Source of the DNA: Rhizobium sp. SL42
GTDB lineage: Bacteria > Pseudomonadota > Alphaproteobacteria > Rhizobiales > Rhizobiaceae
Assembly: GCF_021729845.1 (NCBI RefSeq)
Contig: NZ_CP063397.1
Location: 2,680,001 to 2,744,000, forward strand
Direction: 5' to 3'
Length of the DNA stretch: 64,000 bases
Below the pieces are notes generated by a model that did no database searches, was not told the origin of the DNA, and saw nothing but the letters and a program-made list of their open reading frames with translations. Positions 1 through 8,390 of the stretch are shown piece by piece. Made by a program: the position numbers and the translations under genes. The stretch's first letter is position 1; each line of letters begins with the position of its first letter.

Positions 1-392
1 TGGCTGAAGAAATGGCCTGCCCGGCGCACTTCATCGACGGTGATTGCCGATTTCACCCGGCCCGTCTTGTCGTCCACCGGCCGCGACAGATGCAACAGGT
101 TGTGGCTGGCGCCGGAGGCGATCTGCCGGCTGATCATGTGTTCAGGATCGGGGTCACCGATCGTGTCGGGCGCCGTCAGCGGATCGGGATGGCGCAGGAT
201 GTGATTGGCAAAGCGGAACGCCAGCGTCGCCTTGCCGATGCCTTCGGGGCCTTCGATCAGGATCGCATGATGACCCTTGCCCGACCGGTATCCCCGCGCC
301 AGAAAATCCTCGGCCTCCCGGTGGCCGAACAGCCGGGTATTCAGCATCGGCGCGATGGCGCCGTCCAGCAGGCCTGCCCGTTCCTCGCTCAT
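1..392 (-). CDS. holB: DNA polymerase III subunit delta' (partial, C-terminal part outside the window)
   Basis: Only the first 130 codons are present and the gene runs off the left edge. The product is the clamp-loader subunit that helps load the beta clamp in replication. The N-terminus shows a P-loop-like stretch ([11 protein letters not shown]) about 45 residues in, as in delta'/tau-family AAA+ proteins, followed by a helix-rich region. The start ATG at 390-392 overlaps the TGA of tmk as ATGA, so the two are translationally coupled. The tmk-holB order is common in Rhizobiales and supports the call. The C-terminal lid and collar domains cannot be checked. Confidence 0.85.
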   Translation of the reverse strand, partial: MSEERAGLLDGAIAPMLNTRLFGHREAEDFLARGYRSGKGHHAILIEGPEGIGKATLAFRFANHILRHPDPLTAPDTIGDPDPEHMISRQIASGASHNLLHLSRPVDDKTGRVKSAITVDEVRRAGHFFS

Positions 393-1177
393 CGCGCCGC
401 CGCCGTCTCGTGGCTTGCGTTGGAGACGCCGCCAGACCCGACGCCGGACCCAGCACTGGACCCACGCTGCACGAGGACCAGTGTCACCTCGGCAAGGATG
501 TCCTTGGCGATCCGGTCGACATCGAAGCTTGCGTCGACCACGCGGCACCGCGCCGGCTCGCGCTGGGCAATCTCGAGAAATGCCTGGCGGCGCTTCTCAT
601 GCACGTCGATCTCCTCGCGCTCGAACCGGTCCGCCACGGCCGTCTGGCTCTGCTCGCCGGCTCTCCTTCGCGCCCGCGCCAGCCCGACATCGGCCGGAAG
701 GTCGAGGATCAGGGTGAGGTCCGGCATGCTCTTGCCGACCGCTACCCGCTCCAGCGCCGCCATCAGCGCCGGCTCGAGATTGCCGGTCACGCCCTGATAG
801 ACCCGCGAGGAGTCGACGAAGCGGTCGCACAGTACGATCTGCCCCTTCGTCAGCGCCGGCCGGATGACGGTTGCAAGATGGTCGGCCCGTGCGGCGGCAA
901 ACAGCATCGCCTCCATGCGCACACCAAAGGCTTCGGCGGCCCCCGACAAAAGCACATGCCGCAGCGCTTCGGCACCCGGCGATCCGCCCGGCTCGCGTGT
1001 CAGCAGGACCTGGTGGCCCTTCTGGCGCAAGCTTTCGGCAAGGCGGCGGATCTGGGTCGATTTCCCGGCCCCCTCGCCTCCTTCGAAACTGACGAACAAT
1101 CCGCGTCCGGTTGCCAATGCCTGCCCACTTCCCGCTTGTCTTGCGCCCGCAGGCGGATTTCTCAAGGTGCCATTCAT
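389..1177 (-). CDS. tmk: Thymidylate kinase
   Basis: This 262-residue protein phosphorylates dTMP to dTDP with ATP in the cytoplasm. A P-loop ([10 protein letters not shown]) lies near residues 32-41. A DR motif (LCDRFVDSS) near residue 130 matches the family, and an arginine-rich LID (ARARRRAGE) follows the LILDLP strand. The N-terminus has about 25 extra residues before the usual GLFVSFEGG, so translation could begin somewhat later. It overlaps holB by four bases (ATGA) and forms a minus-strand unit with it. The length otherwise fits the family of about 210-230 residues. Confidence 0.93.
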   Translation of the reverse strand: MNGTLRNPPAGARQAGSGQALATGRGLFVSFEGGEGAGKSTQIRRLAESLRQKGHQVLLTREPGGSPGAEALRHVLLSGAAEAFGVRMEAMLFAAARADHLATVIRPALTKGQIVLCDRFVDSSRVYQGVTGNLEPALMAALERVAVGKSMPDLTLILDLPADVGLARARRRAGEQSQTAVADRFEREEIDVHEKRRQAFLEIAQREPARCRVVDASFDVDRIAKDILAEVTLVLVQRGSSAGSGVGSGGVSNASHETAAAR

Positions 1178-1250
1178 GGCTCTACTACGGCTCTAGCGCA
1201 AGAATGTGACCAGTGAAACCCGGCTCTTGTCCGCATCCCTGCTTTCGCAC

Positions 1251-2435
1251 CTATAACCAGAAGAACAGCATTTCGATAAAGGCGTCGGTCGCCCGCTGGC
1301 GCAACGTTCCGACCTCGACGCTCGATGCGCTGTGCAGCGGCACGCTGCGCAACAGCCGCTCCCCGGAAAACACCGACAGCGATGCGATCTGCGCGCCCTC
1401 CGTCACCGGCGGATCAAGCGGCCAACGGTAGACCACCTTTGCCTGCAGGCGGTCGGGATTGTTGACCGGCACATAGACCAGCACGGGTGTTGTGGCGACC
1501 AGCGGTACCGTGGCGCGCGCGCCGCCATAGACGCTGGCCTCCCCGATCACTTCGCCGGCCTTGAACAGTTCCCGCATCTCGAACGCGTTGAAACCCCAGT
1601 CGAGCACGCGCCTGGCCTCGTCCGTGCGCTCCTTGTCGGTGGCAAGCCCGTTCATGCCGAGAAAAAGCCGCCGCCCCTGGCGTTCGGCCGACGCGACGAT
1701 GGCAAAGCCGCTGCCTTCGGCATAGCCCGTCCCCAAACCGTCGACGCCGGTGCCCAGCAACGGATTGCGGTTGCGCTGCAGGATCTTGTTCCACTCGAAT
1801 TCCGGCAGGCTGAAGGTCAGGTAGAGCGCCGGATAGGTCGCCTGCAGATGCTGTGCCAGCGTCACCAGATCGACCAGCGTCGAGACATTGTCCGGATGCG
1901 GCAGTCCGGTCGCGTTTCCGAAAGTCGTGTCCTTGAGGCCCAGCGCCTTCGCCCGCGCATTCATCCGCTCGACGAATTTCGCCTCCGAGCCGGACATGCC
2001 CTCGGCAAGGATCAGGCATCCGTCATTGGCGGTCTGCACAGCGACACCCTTGACCAGATCGCCCACCGGCACTTGGCTCTTGACGGCAGCAAACATCGTC
2101 GACGTGCGCGATGGCGCGCCGCCGGTCCGCCAGGCATATTCCGAAACGGGATAAATCGTGTCGAGCCGGATTTCGCCGCGCGTAAGCGCATCGAAAACGA
2201 TCTCCAGCGTCATCAGCTTGGCAAGGGACGCAGGCGCGAATGCCTGGCGCTCGCCCTTGGCCAGCAGCACGGTGCCGGTCGAAGCCTCGATCAGATAGAC
2301 CTGAGACGCCTTGGTTTCGAACAGGGCGGGTGCCGCTGCCGCTTGTGCCAGCGCATGCGTTGCGACGAGAGGCGAAACGAGAAGGCCGATCAGCAGGAAA
2401 GCGAGGCAGATCCTCGAGGCAAGACGATATCGCAT
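1251..2435 (-). CDS. D-alanyl-D-alanine carboxypeptidase family protein (PBP5/6-like) with divergent active-site motifs
   Basis: This 394-residue protein has an N-terminal signal peptide ending about residue 31 and a class C low-molecular-weight PBP fold. The catalytic SxxK motif is present as S70-L-A-K73. The usual S-x-N motif reads T135-A-N137, and the usual K-T-G motif reads G235-T-G237 (context DGLGTGYAEGSGF). Family members trim the terminal D-Ala from peptidoglycan stem peptides. The loss of the KTG lysine makes normal DD-carboxypeptidase activity uncertain. It lies between tmk and rlpA on the same strand, which fits a cell-envelope role. Confidence 0.85.
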   Translation of the reverse strand: MRYRLASRICLAFLLIGLLVSPLVATHALAQAAAAPALFETKASQVYLIEASTGTVLLAKGERQAFAPASLAKLMTLEIVFDALTRGEIRLDTIYPVSEYAWRTGGAPSRTSTMFAAVKSQVPVGDLVKGVAVQTANDGCLILAEGMSGSEAKFVERMNARAKALGLKDTTFGNATGLPHPDNVSTLVDLVTLAQHLQATYPALYLTFSLPEFEWNKILQRNRNPLLGTGVDGLGTGYAEGSGFAIVASAERQGRRLFLGMNGLATDKERTDEARRVLDWGFNAFEMRELFKAGEVIGEASVYGGARATVPLVATTPVLVYVPVNNPDRLQAKVVYRWPLDPPVTEGAQIASLSVFSGERLLRSVPLHSASSVEVGTLRQRATDAFIEMLFFWL

Positions 2436-2494
2436 GAACTAACTTCGGCTTCTTGTACCGTCGGTGTCTAGGCCTCCGACATGTGATGCCCCGC

Positions 2495-3574
2495 TCAGCT
2501 TCCCGTCGAGATCCGGGTCTTGCCGCGCGCGACCGACGTCAGAATCGAGGCCTCGGTGAGGCCGTCATTGCGCACCATAACGGCGTCGAAGGCAAGCGCC
2601 GCCTTAGATGGCTGCGCGGTTTCGGCAAAGGCCGCCGCATAGCCGGACCCGTCCAGTCCGGGCACATGCGCCGGCCGCTCGGCCGGGATCGGCCCGAAAT
2701 CGGGCAGAAGCGCGAACTGTTCAGCCAGTCCCGGGTCTCCCGTCGGCATCATTGCCGGCTGGGCCATCAGTTGCGCCTGTAGTGTATTGGCCGCCGCACC
2801 GCCACTGGGCGTCGGACCGGCCAGCGCCGTCTGGTAGCTCGGGGTGTCGCCCATCGTATTGTCAGGACGATACTGCGGGATTGCCGCTTCATTGGATGCG
2901 ACCATCACGCCGGATGCGATCTGGCCTTGCGGATCGACATGCGGCGTGCGGTCGCCCTTCTTCACATAGGAGGCCATCAGGAACGGCATGTCATGGCCGT
3001 CCATGCGCGCCGGGCCGACATATTGCACCCGCACCTTGCCGGTGCCGCTATGGGCCATGTCGAGCATGTCGGCGGTCTTGTTGGAGAGGTCGATGATCCG
3101 GCCGGCATGGAACGGTCCGCGATCATTGATGCGCACGACCACCGAGCTGCCATTGGTCAGGTTGGTCACCCGCGCATAGCTCGGTAACGGCAGCGTCGGA
3201 TGGGCGGCCGACAGGTAGTGCTGGTCATAGAGTTCGCCATTGGCCGTCTGCCGGCCATGGAATGCCGAACCGTACCAGGAGGCGATCCCGGTCTTGTCGT
3301 AGCCGGGATTGTCCTTCGGCACATAGACCTTGCCCTTGACCGTATAGGGCTTGCCGACCATGGCCCGCCCGCCGCCTTTCGGCACCGGACCGCTCGCCAC
3401 GATCCGCGGACTGGCCTTCACGCCATATTCCGACTCGGCGAAATATTCCTTCGAACGCTTCTTGTTGGACGCCGTGTCCTTGGTTGTCGAACACGATGCG
3501 GCCAGGCTGCAGAGAACCGCAATCCCGACCCACTTGGCACCGCTGATCAAACGGCCGCTCACCTTGACTTCCAT
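2495..3574 (-). CDS. rlpA: Septal ring lytic transglycosylase RlpA family lipoprotein
   Basis: The product is 359 residues from the ATG at 3574, chosen because a signal peptide with a lipoprotein-like cysteine (LAASCSTT) follows it. A frame-extended start at 3607 adds only 11 residues. The double-psi beta-barrel is clear: TGIASWYGSAFHGRQTANGE, then RVTNLTNGSSVVVRINDRGP and GRIIDLS. Family enzymes cleave glycan strands lacking stem peptides at the septum. The C-terminal 140 residues are low-complexity (Pro/Ala/Gly-rich) with no recognisable SPOR domain. The -3 position of the lipobox is Ala rather than Leu, so lipidation is probable but not certain. Confidence 0.88.
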   Translation of the reverse strand: MEVKVSGRLISGAKWVGIAVLCSLAASCSTTKDTASNKKRSKEYFAESEYGVKASPRIVASGPVPKGGGRAMVGKPYTVKGKVYVPKDNPGYDKTGIASWYGSAFHGRQTANGELYDQHYLSAAHPTLPLPSYARVTNLTNGSSVVVRINDRGPFHAGRIIDLSNKTADMLDMAHSGTGKVRVQYVGPARMDGHDMPFLMASYVKKGDRTPHVDPQGQIASGVMVASNEAAIPQYRPDNTMGDTPSYQTALAGPTPSGGAAANTLQAQLMAQPAMMPTGDPGLAEQFALLPDFGPIPAERPAHVPGLDGSGYAAAFAETAQPSKAALAFDAVMVRNDGLTEASILTSVARGKTRISTGS

Positions 3575-3866
3575 GCGTCCCACTTTTGTCCATCTCGGCC
3601 GCGGCATCCCCAGCCACGAACCCGGTCACGCGCGAGAAACCCCGCAACTGTCTCACTTCGGAGCAAGGAAGCCTGTGAAAAATGGCCAAAATGGGAAAAG
3701 TCACAACTTTGCCGCAGGGCAAATTTGTTTATGGTTAGCAAGGCGTTAACTCACCTAACGTGAGTTCGCCCTCGACCGCACCACATGCCGGCCCTTGCCG
3801 ACACCCAACGGTCGAACACAAACCATCTTGCAAAGATCACCGTCTTTGCGCATAAGGCAGACGTCC

Positions 3867-3956
3867 GGAAGAGTGTCCGAGCGGTTTAAGGAACCGGTCT
3901 TGAAAACCGGCGTGCGGGAGACCGTACCGTGGGTTCGAATCCCACCTCTTCCGCCA
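3867..3956 (+). tRNA. tRNA-Ser (anticodon UGA)
   Basis: A 7-bp acceptor stem pairs GGAAGAG (3867-3873) with CTCTTCC (3946-3952), followed by discriminator G and an encoded CCA (3954-3956). The anticodon loop CTTGAAA sits between CCGGT and ACCGG and gives anticodon TGA. The T arm reads GTGGGTTCGAATCCCAC. A long variable arm, as expected for a class II serine tRNA, explains the 90-nt length. The DNA just downstream is compositionally different, as is often seen beside tRNA genes used as integration sites. Confidence 0.95.
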
Positions 3957-4216
3957 CGTGTCTTTTCCCGATTTGCCTGATTGGTATGATATTTGTGATG
4001 ACAAGTGCATCGGTCATATTCGAGACTACCTCCGGAAATCCAAAGCAGTCTGATACCATTTCAGTCATTTAGGTCTAAAACCCGGAGATTGTGCAATTTA
4101 GGAACCGGCTAGGCGCAATCTTAATCGCGAGGGCAGACGAATTAGGATGTGCATCCAGACGAAACCGAGGAGCGGTAGGACTACACTTTCCTGAAGTTTT
4201 CGGTCATCGTGCGAAC

Positions 4217-5020
4217 ATGATTTTGTTGAAGCGCCTTGGCAGTATTTTTCTAACGGCTGGAGGCTGGTTCATCACAGCGGTGAGAACCATGCTTGACCTT
4301 ATCGGTTGGTCAACAGCACCAGACGATGTGCATGTATTCGGTAGGCGAATTGATCAGTTGCTTGACCTTGTGTTTCTTGCGCCATGGTGGCTGCCGTGGG
4401 TATTCGCGTTCTTTTCCACAGGCTTTCTCATGTGGGTTTCATGGCCCCGCGAAAGCCGCGGCGGCATCACTTCACATTGGAAGGGAGATGCGCGAGAGAC
4501 GAGGGACCCGGTCGCTCAAACCGAGGAGCTGCAGAATAAGATTGTTCGCCCAGCCGATCTAAAACTTGTCGCTTTTATCGATGATATTTATCCCATCGCG
4601 CACGACCTATCCGAACTTCATATAGACGCGATGGGGGACAGGTCTGCAATATGGAAGCAGTATTTCCTCGACGGACTGGCCACTGACTACTTCGAAATGA
4701 TGCAAGAAGAACTCAGGCACGTATCCAGCGCTTACGAACCGCTACGAAAGCTGATTCAGCGGCACAAAGTCTACGATACTATTTTTGAGTTTGAAGACAG
4801 GATCGCGTCCAAGATCAATGCAGTTGCCACTGCTCTAGCCCCCGTCAGGGAGAAAGCAGGGCATCTGTCCAATAGGTTTGATGAAGCATCGTTATCTATC
4901 GTCGCAGCGGACATTGCAAACTTCCAGCAAACTATAGGGCGACTGAGAATCTTGGTCGGCAGAGAGTTTTTGGGCTGTTTGGCGGATGCCCGTAGAAACG
5001 AGATGGCGAGAACAGTCTAA
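4217..5020 (+). CDS. Hypothetical membrane protein next to tRNA-Ser
   Basis: The start was set at the ATG at 4217 (267 residues). The frame is open upstream to 4091, but that part looks non-coding. Two hydrophobic segments are visible, around residues 5-25 and 48-72 (LVFLAPWWLPWVFAFFSTGF), followed by a mostly helical soluble C-terminal region of about 190 residues. I recognise no family. The local sequence is visibly less GC-rich than the genes around it and it lies directly after tRNA-Ser, so acquired DNA is likely. No integrase remnant is seen beside it. Confidence 0.6.
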   Translation: MILLKRLGSIFLTAGGWFITAVRTMLDLIGWSTAPDDVHVFGRRIDQLLDLVFLAPWWLPWVFAFFSTGFLMWVSWPRESRGGITSHWKGDARETRDPVAQTEELQNKIVRPADLKLVAFIDDIYPIAHDLSELHIDAMGDRSAIWKQYFLDGLATDYFEMMQEELRHVSSAYEPLRKLIQRHKVYDTIFEFEDRIASKINAVATALAPVREKAGHLSNRFDEASLSIVAADIANFQQTIGRLRILVGREFLGCLADARRNEMARTV

Positions 5021-5314
5021 GCATTGCAATTCCTGCAGCCGCGAGTTTCCCATTGATGGGCTAGTGCACCTCCTCGGATGAGCAAAATGCCCGCGCATAA
5101 CTTACCAGCAAAAAAAGAAAGAGGACGTGACGTCGCCAAGTGCCGCATTCTGCCCCGCGGCTCAACAATCCGTCATGCGGATGTGGCATACATCGGTCAT
5201 GGACAGCACCTCCCGCCCCACCCCCCATCTTGACTCCTGCGCCTGCCATGTCACCTTTTCACCCACCGCAGGCCGTTTGGGAGAACGGCCTCGGCGACCA
5301 TGGGAGGAGACATT
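5021..5314. other. Intergenic stretch with no supported gene
   Basis: About 290 bases separate the membrane protein gene from the small ORF at 5315. Short overlapping frames exist on both strands, but none has a convincing start context or protein-like composition. I see no tRNA, repeat or clear terminator here. Confidence 0.5.
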
Positions 5315-5551
5315 ATGACCTGGAAGATACTTCTGAAGGACGGAACGCGTCACGGCATTTCCGGCGACATTCATTTCGAAACCGTGCGCGGCACAAAGCG
5401 GCTGTCGCCCAGCCCCATCGAGGGGGACCCTGACACACTGATCCACGCCGTTGAGCAGCACGAGATCGTGCTGGAATCGCCGCATGGCCATCACCATCGC
5501 GCCGCAGTCGAGATGGTCAGCGGCAAGTGGCGCGTCGTCGGGGTCTTCTGA
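5315..5551 (+). CDS. Hypothetical protein, 78 aa
   Basis: The ATG at 5315 is preceded by a strong ribosome binding site (GGGAGGAGA, six bases upstream), so it is preferred over the in-frame ATG at 5300. The product (MTWKILLKDGTRHGI...) is small and soluble, with alternating polar and hydrophobic strands and a His-rich patch (HGHHHR). No known family is recognised. Downstream, a 15-base unit (GTATCTGGTGAGGCC) is tandemly duplicated near 5592-5621, followed by a GCCGCCA/TGGCGGC inverted repeat. Confidence 0.6.
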   Translation: MTWKILLKDGTRHGISGDIHFETVRGTKRLSPSPIEGDPDTLIHAVEQHEIVLESPHGHHHRAAVEMVSGKWRVVGVF

Positions 5552-5772
5552 CCCGCGACAGGAGCATCCACCTGCAATCTCAATGACGCCCTGTATCTGG
5601 TGAGGCCGTATCTGGTGAGGCCGCCAGCGCCCATTTTGGCGGCGCACCGTTCATTTGGCGGGTATAATGCGGCAATTTCGCCGCAATGCTTAAGATTTTA
5701 ACGTCAGGTTTAGCCGGGCCGGAACTGCTTGTGCCTTACTCTCGTTGTTACTCGGACACATGGGGACAAGTC

Positions 5773-5901
5773 ATGAGATACATCTTCATCCTGCTGATCG
5801 CCTCGGTGCTCAGTATCCTGGCCTTCAAATATTCCGACAATTCGCTCGGCACCGGCGAATTGATGGCATCGCCTGTTCATGGCGTCACCACGCAGAACTG
5901 A
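5773..5901 (+). CDS. Small membrane protein, 42 aa
   Basis: An ATG at 5773 opens a 42-codon frame (MRYIFILLIASVLSIL...). It encodes one hydrophobic segment over residues 3-17 and a short polar tail ending in TTQN. It ends 21 bases before the convergent cobQ stop. Short single-span proteins of this type are common in rhizobial genomes. No function can be assigned. The ribosome binding site is weak, and the call rests on composition. Confidence 0.5.
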   Translation: MRYIFILLIASVLSILAFKYSDNSLGTGELMASPVHGVTTQN

Positions 5902-5921
5902 CGCGTGGCAGAAGCCGGAGC

Positions 5922-7376
5922 CTAGCCGAGGAAACTTTCCAGCCATTGCGGCGACAGCAGGCCCTCGAGTTCGCCCGCCACCTCGTCAAGCGCTGCATCG
6001 ACGCTTTCCCGGTAGTTCACGCCGCCGCCGTTGATGCCGAAACTCTCCAGCAGATGCCGACGATAATCGTCGCTCGCAAACAACCCGTGCAGATAGGTGC
6101 CGCTCACCCGCCCGTCTGCCGACTTCGCGCCATCCGGCCTGCCTTCGATCGAGATCGGCGGTCTGGCGCAATCCGGCCCCGTCGTCAGGCCGAGATGGAT
6201 TTCATAGCCGGACAGCGGCACGTCATGGTCGAGCGAATGGGCCGCACTGTTGCGCACGGTTTTTTCCGGCGCCATCTGCGTGTCGACATCCAGCAGCCCC
6301 AGCCCGTCGACCTGTCGCGGAGCGCCTTCCAGCCCGAGCGGATCCGAAACAGTGCGCCCGAGCATCTGGTAGCCGCCGCAAATGCCGATCACCCGGCCGC
6401 CGCGTTTCACATGGGCGACAAGATCGCGGTCCCAGCCATGGCTGCGAAATTCCTCCAGATCGGCAATCGTCGATTTGGACCCGGGCAGGATGACCAACCC
6501 TGCATCGACCGGCAGCGCCTCGCCGGGCCGCACATAGACCAGGTCGATTTCGGCTTCGGCACCGAGCGGATCGAGATCGTCGAAATTGGCAATCCGCGAC
6601 AAGACCGGCACCGCCACTTTCAGCGCCCCGCCCGTGCCCCGGACCAGCCGCTCCAGTGCCACGCTGTCTTCCGCCGGCAGCCGTCCCGCGGCCTTCAGCC
6701 AGGGAATGATGCCGAAGCAGGGCCAGCCGGTGAATTTGCCGATCGCCTCGATCCCGTCCGAAAACAGGGAGACGTCGCCGCGAAACTTGTTGATGATGTA
6801 ACCGGCGATCTGGCCGCGATCCTCTTCGGTCAGGATCGTATGCGTGCCGACCAGCGAGGCGATCACGCCGCCGCGGTCGATGTCGCCGACCATCACCACC
6901 GGCACCCCGGCCCGCGTCGCAAAGCCCATGTTGGCGATATCCCCGGCCCGCAGGTTGATTTCGGCCGGCGACCCGGCCCCCTCGATGACCACCAGGTCGC
7001 GACCGGCCTTCACCTGCTCGAAGCTGTCGAGCACCGCTGCCATCAGTTGCGGCTTCAGTCTTTGGTAGTCGCGCCCCTTCGCCTGGCCGAACACCTTGCC
7101 CTGCACGATGATCTGGCTGCCGGTCTCGCTTTGCGGCTTCAGCAGCACCGGGTTCATGTGCACGGACGACGGCGTGCGCGCCGCCAGCGCCTGCAGCCAC
7201 TGCGCTCGGCCGATCTCGCCGCCGTCGTCGGCCACTGCTGCATTGTTCGACATGTTCTGCGGCTTGAACGGAGCGACTTTAAGTCCGCGATTGGAAGCGA
7301 GCCGGCAGAGCCCGGCGACGAGTATCGTCTTTCCGACATCCGAGCCGGTTCCCTGCAGCATGATCGCTTTGCTCAT
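5922..7376 (-). CDS. cobQ: Cobyric acid synthase (glutamine-hydrolysing)
   Basis: This 484-residue protein amidates four side chains of adenosylcobyrinic acid a,c-diamide late in cobalamin synthesis. The N-terminal P-loop-like motif (MLQGTGSDVGKT) and FKPQNMSNNA are CobQ signatures. The C-terminal class I glutamine amidotransferase shows the nucleophile elbow ICGGYQMLG and the histidine region GTYLHGLF. The length matches the family. It supplies corrinoid, which the methyltransferase cluster 8-20 kb to the right needs. No cobalamin riboswitch was recognised upstream (7377-7622), and no other cob gene lies in the window. Confidence 0.96.
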   Translation of the reverse strand: MSKAIMLQGTGSDVGKTILVAGLCRLASNRGLKVAPFKPQNMSNNAAVADDGGEIGRAQWLQALAARTPSSVHMNPVLLKPQSETGSQIIVQGKVFGQAKGRDYQRLKPQLMAAVLDSFEQVKAGRDLVVIEGAGSPAEINLRAGDIANMGFATRAGVPVVMVGDIDRGGVIASLVGTHTILTEEDRGQIAGYIINKFRGDVSLFSDGIEAIGKFTGWPCFGIIPWLKAAGRLPAEDSVALERLVRGTGGALKVAVPVLSRIANFDDLDPLGAEAEIDLVYVRPGEALPVDAGLVILPGSKSTIADLEEFRSHGWDRDLVAHVKRGGRVIGICGGYQMLGRTVSDPLGLEGAPRQVDGLGLLDVDTQMAPEKTVRNSAAHSLDHDVPLSGYEIHLGLTTGPDCARPPISIEGRPDGAKSADGRVSGTYLHGLFASDDYRRHLLESFGINGGGVNYRESVDAALDEVAGELEGLLSPQWLESFLG

Positions 7377-7622
7377 TGCGTCCTGTCCTGTCTGCGCCGT
7401 CCTGCGGAACCGCTATTTTGCCGTGCTTTTGCCGCAATTCCCCGGGCCTGATTGCCGAAAATGCGACACTGCGACAGCCTGCCGCGGACCTTTCTTCGCA
7501 AATCGCTCAAATGCGACATCGCATGCCGATAAATGTCGTTGCGCGAACCATTGAGAGTGATTATCTGCCATTCGAAACCAGCGCTCCAACAAGAGAAGCG
7601 CGGCCCCCGAAGGAAACACTCC

Positions 7623-7748
7623 ATGCTCTATATCCTGCGCAACCACAATAGCCTTGCAATCGCCTGGAACGGCCGCGCGCCGCAGCTGCAAACCGTCGCC
7701 CGCTGGGAAGTTCGCGACCCGCGTAGCCCGGTTGTTGCAAAGCGTTGA
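7623..7748 (+). CDS. Hypothetical small protein, 41 aa
   Basis: An ATG at 7623 has a purine-rich site GAAGGAAA eight bases upstream and opens a frame for a basic, soluble 41-residue peptide (MLYILRNHNSLAIAW...). The frame is open further upstream to 7533, but the ribosome site favours 7623. No family is recognised. The gap before cobQ (7377-7622) contains no other supported gene. Confidence 0.4.
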   Translation: MLYILRNHNSLAIAWNGRAPQLQTVARWEVRDPRSPVVAKR

Positions 7749-7810
7749 AACTGGCCGTCTGGCCCGTGCCCGACCGATCGTCGGTCGGGCACGTGTGCTC
7801 AGCCATGGGC

Positions 7811-7935
7811 TGAAAAAACAAACGCCCCGGGACGCAATACAGGATCCGGGGCGCAACCGGCATAAACGCGCCGGTCCCTCCATCTATCGGTTCAACCGTT
7901 ACCGGATGGTTATTTTTGCCCGCGCGGCAATTTTT
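7811..7935 (-). ncRNA. Candidate small RNA ending in a rho-independent terminator
   Basis: Read on the minus strand, three hairpins follow one another: CGGTT/AACCG (7888-7898), CCGGC/GCCGG (7857-7874), and a long CGCCCCGG/CCGGGGCG stem (7823-7853). The last is followed by TTTGTTTTTTC (7812-7822), a textbook intrinsic terminator. No protein-coding frame ends just upstream on that strand, so the terminator most simply ends an independent transcript of roughly 110-130 nt. The 5' end is a guess. The family is not identified. Confidence 0.4.
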
Positions 7936-8390
7936 TTTCGACATTTTTTGACATTCTGCGCCGGCTGCCGGAAGGCCTGTCGGTGCCGCAACCAGAATAG
8001 CTGAGGTCTTAACTGGAAGGGCGGTTCGGCCTGCTTTGCGATCCGTCCTGCGCACCTGCCTGCGCATTGTGCGAAACCTCCTCCCCACCTTCGTAAAATG
8101 CGGCAAAATAAGTCGCTCCAATGGGTTGTTCCAAGGCCGCCCGCTGGCGTGACCCGTTTCGGGAGGTTGATTTCCTCATCGGAAGACGTAGGCTGCTGTT
8201 ACGAAACAGGCCGACCGGGTATTTTTCCTGCCCCAAAGACAAGGCCGCTTCGTATGCGGGGTGTTGGTGTCTGATCGGCGCGTATCGTGCCCGCACTCCA
8301 CGACAGGAACCATTGGCAGGCCGGCTCAGCAGTAACCGTCCATGCCCTTCCCGATGAACGCTGCTGATAAGACTGGGAGGTCTTAACTCC
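7936..8390. other. Leader/intergenic region before the betaine transporter operon
   Basis: I see no supported gene here. The 12-mer GAGGTCTTAACT occurs at 8003-8014 and again at 8377-8388. In the second copy the Shine-Dalgarno GGAG can pair with CTCC immediately before the start codon (GGAGgtcttaaCTCC-ATG), a possible small hairpin over the ribosome site of the binding-protein gene. Confidence 0.4.

Noticed and set aside
5745..7451. 568-codon open frame antisense to cobQ
   Set aside because: It is the GC-driven complement of a clearly coding gene, with His/Arg/Gln-rich composition and no family pattern.
7377..7622. Cobalamin riboswitch upstream of cobQ
   Set aside because: No B12-box-like sequence or suitable secondary structure was recognised.
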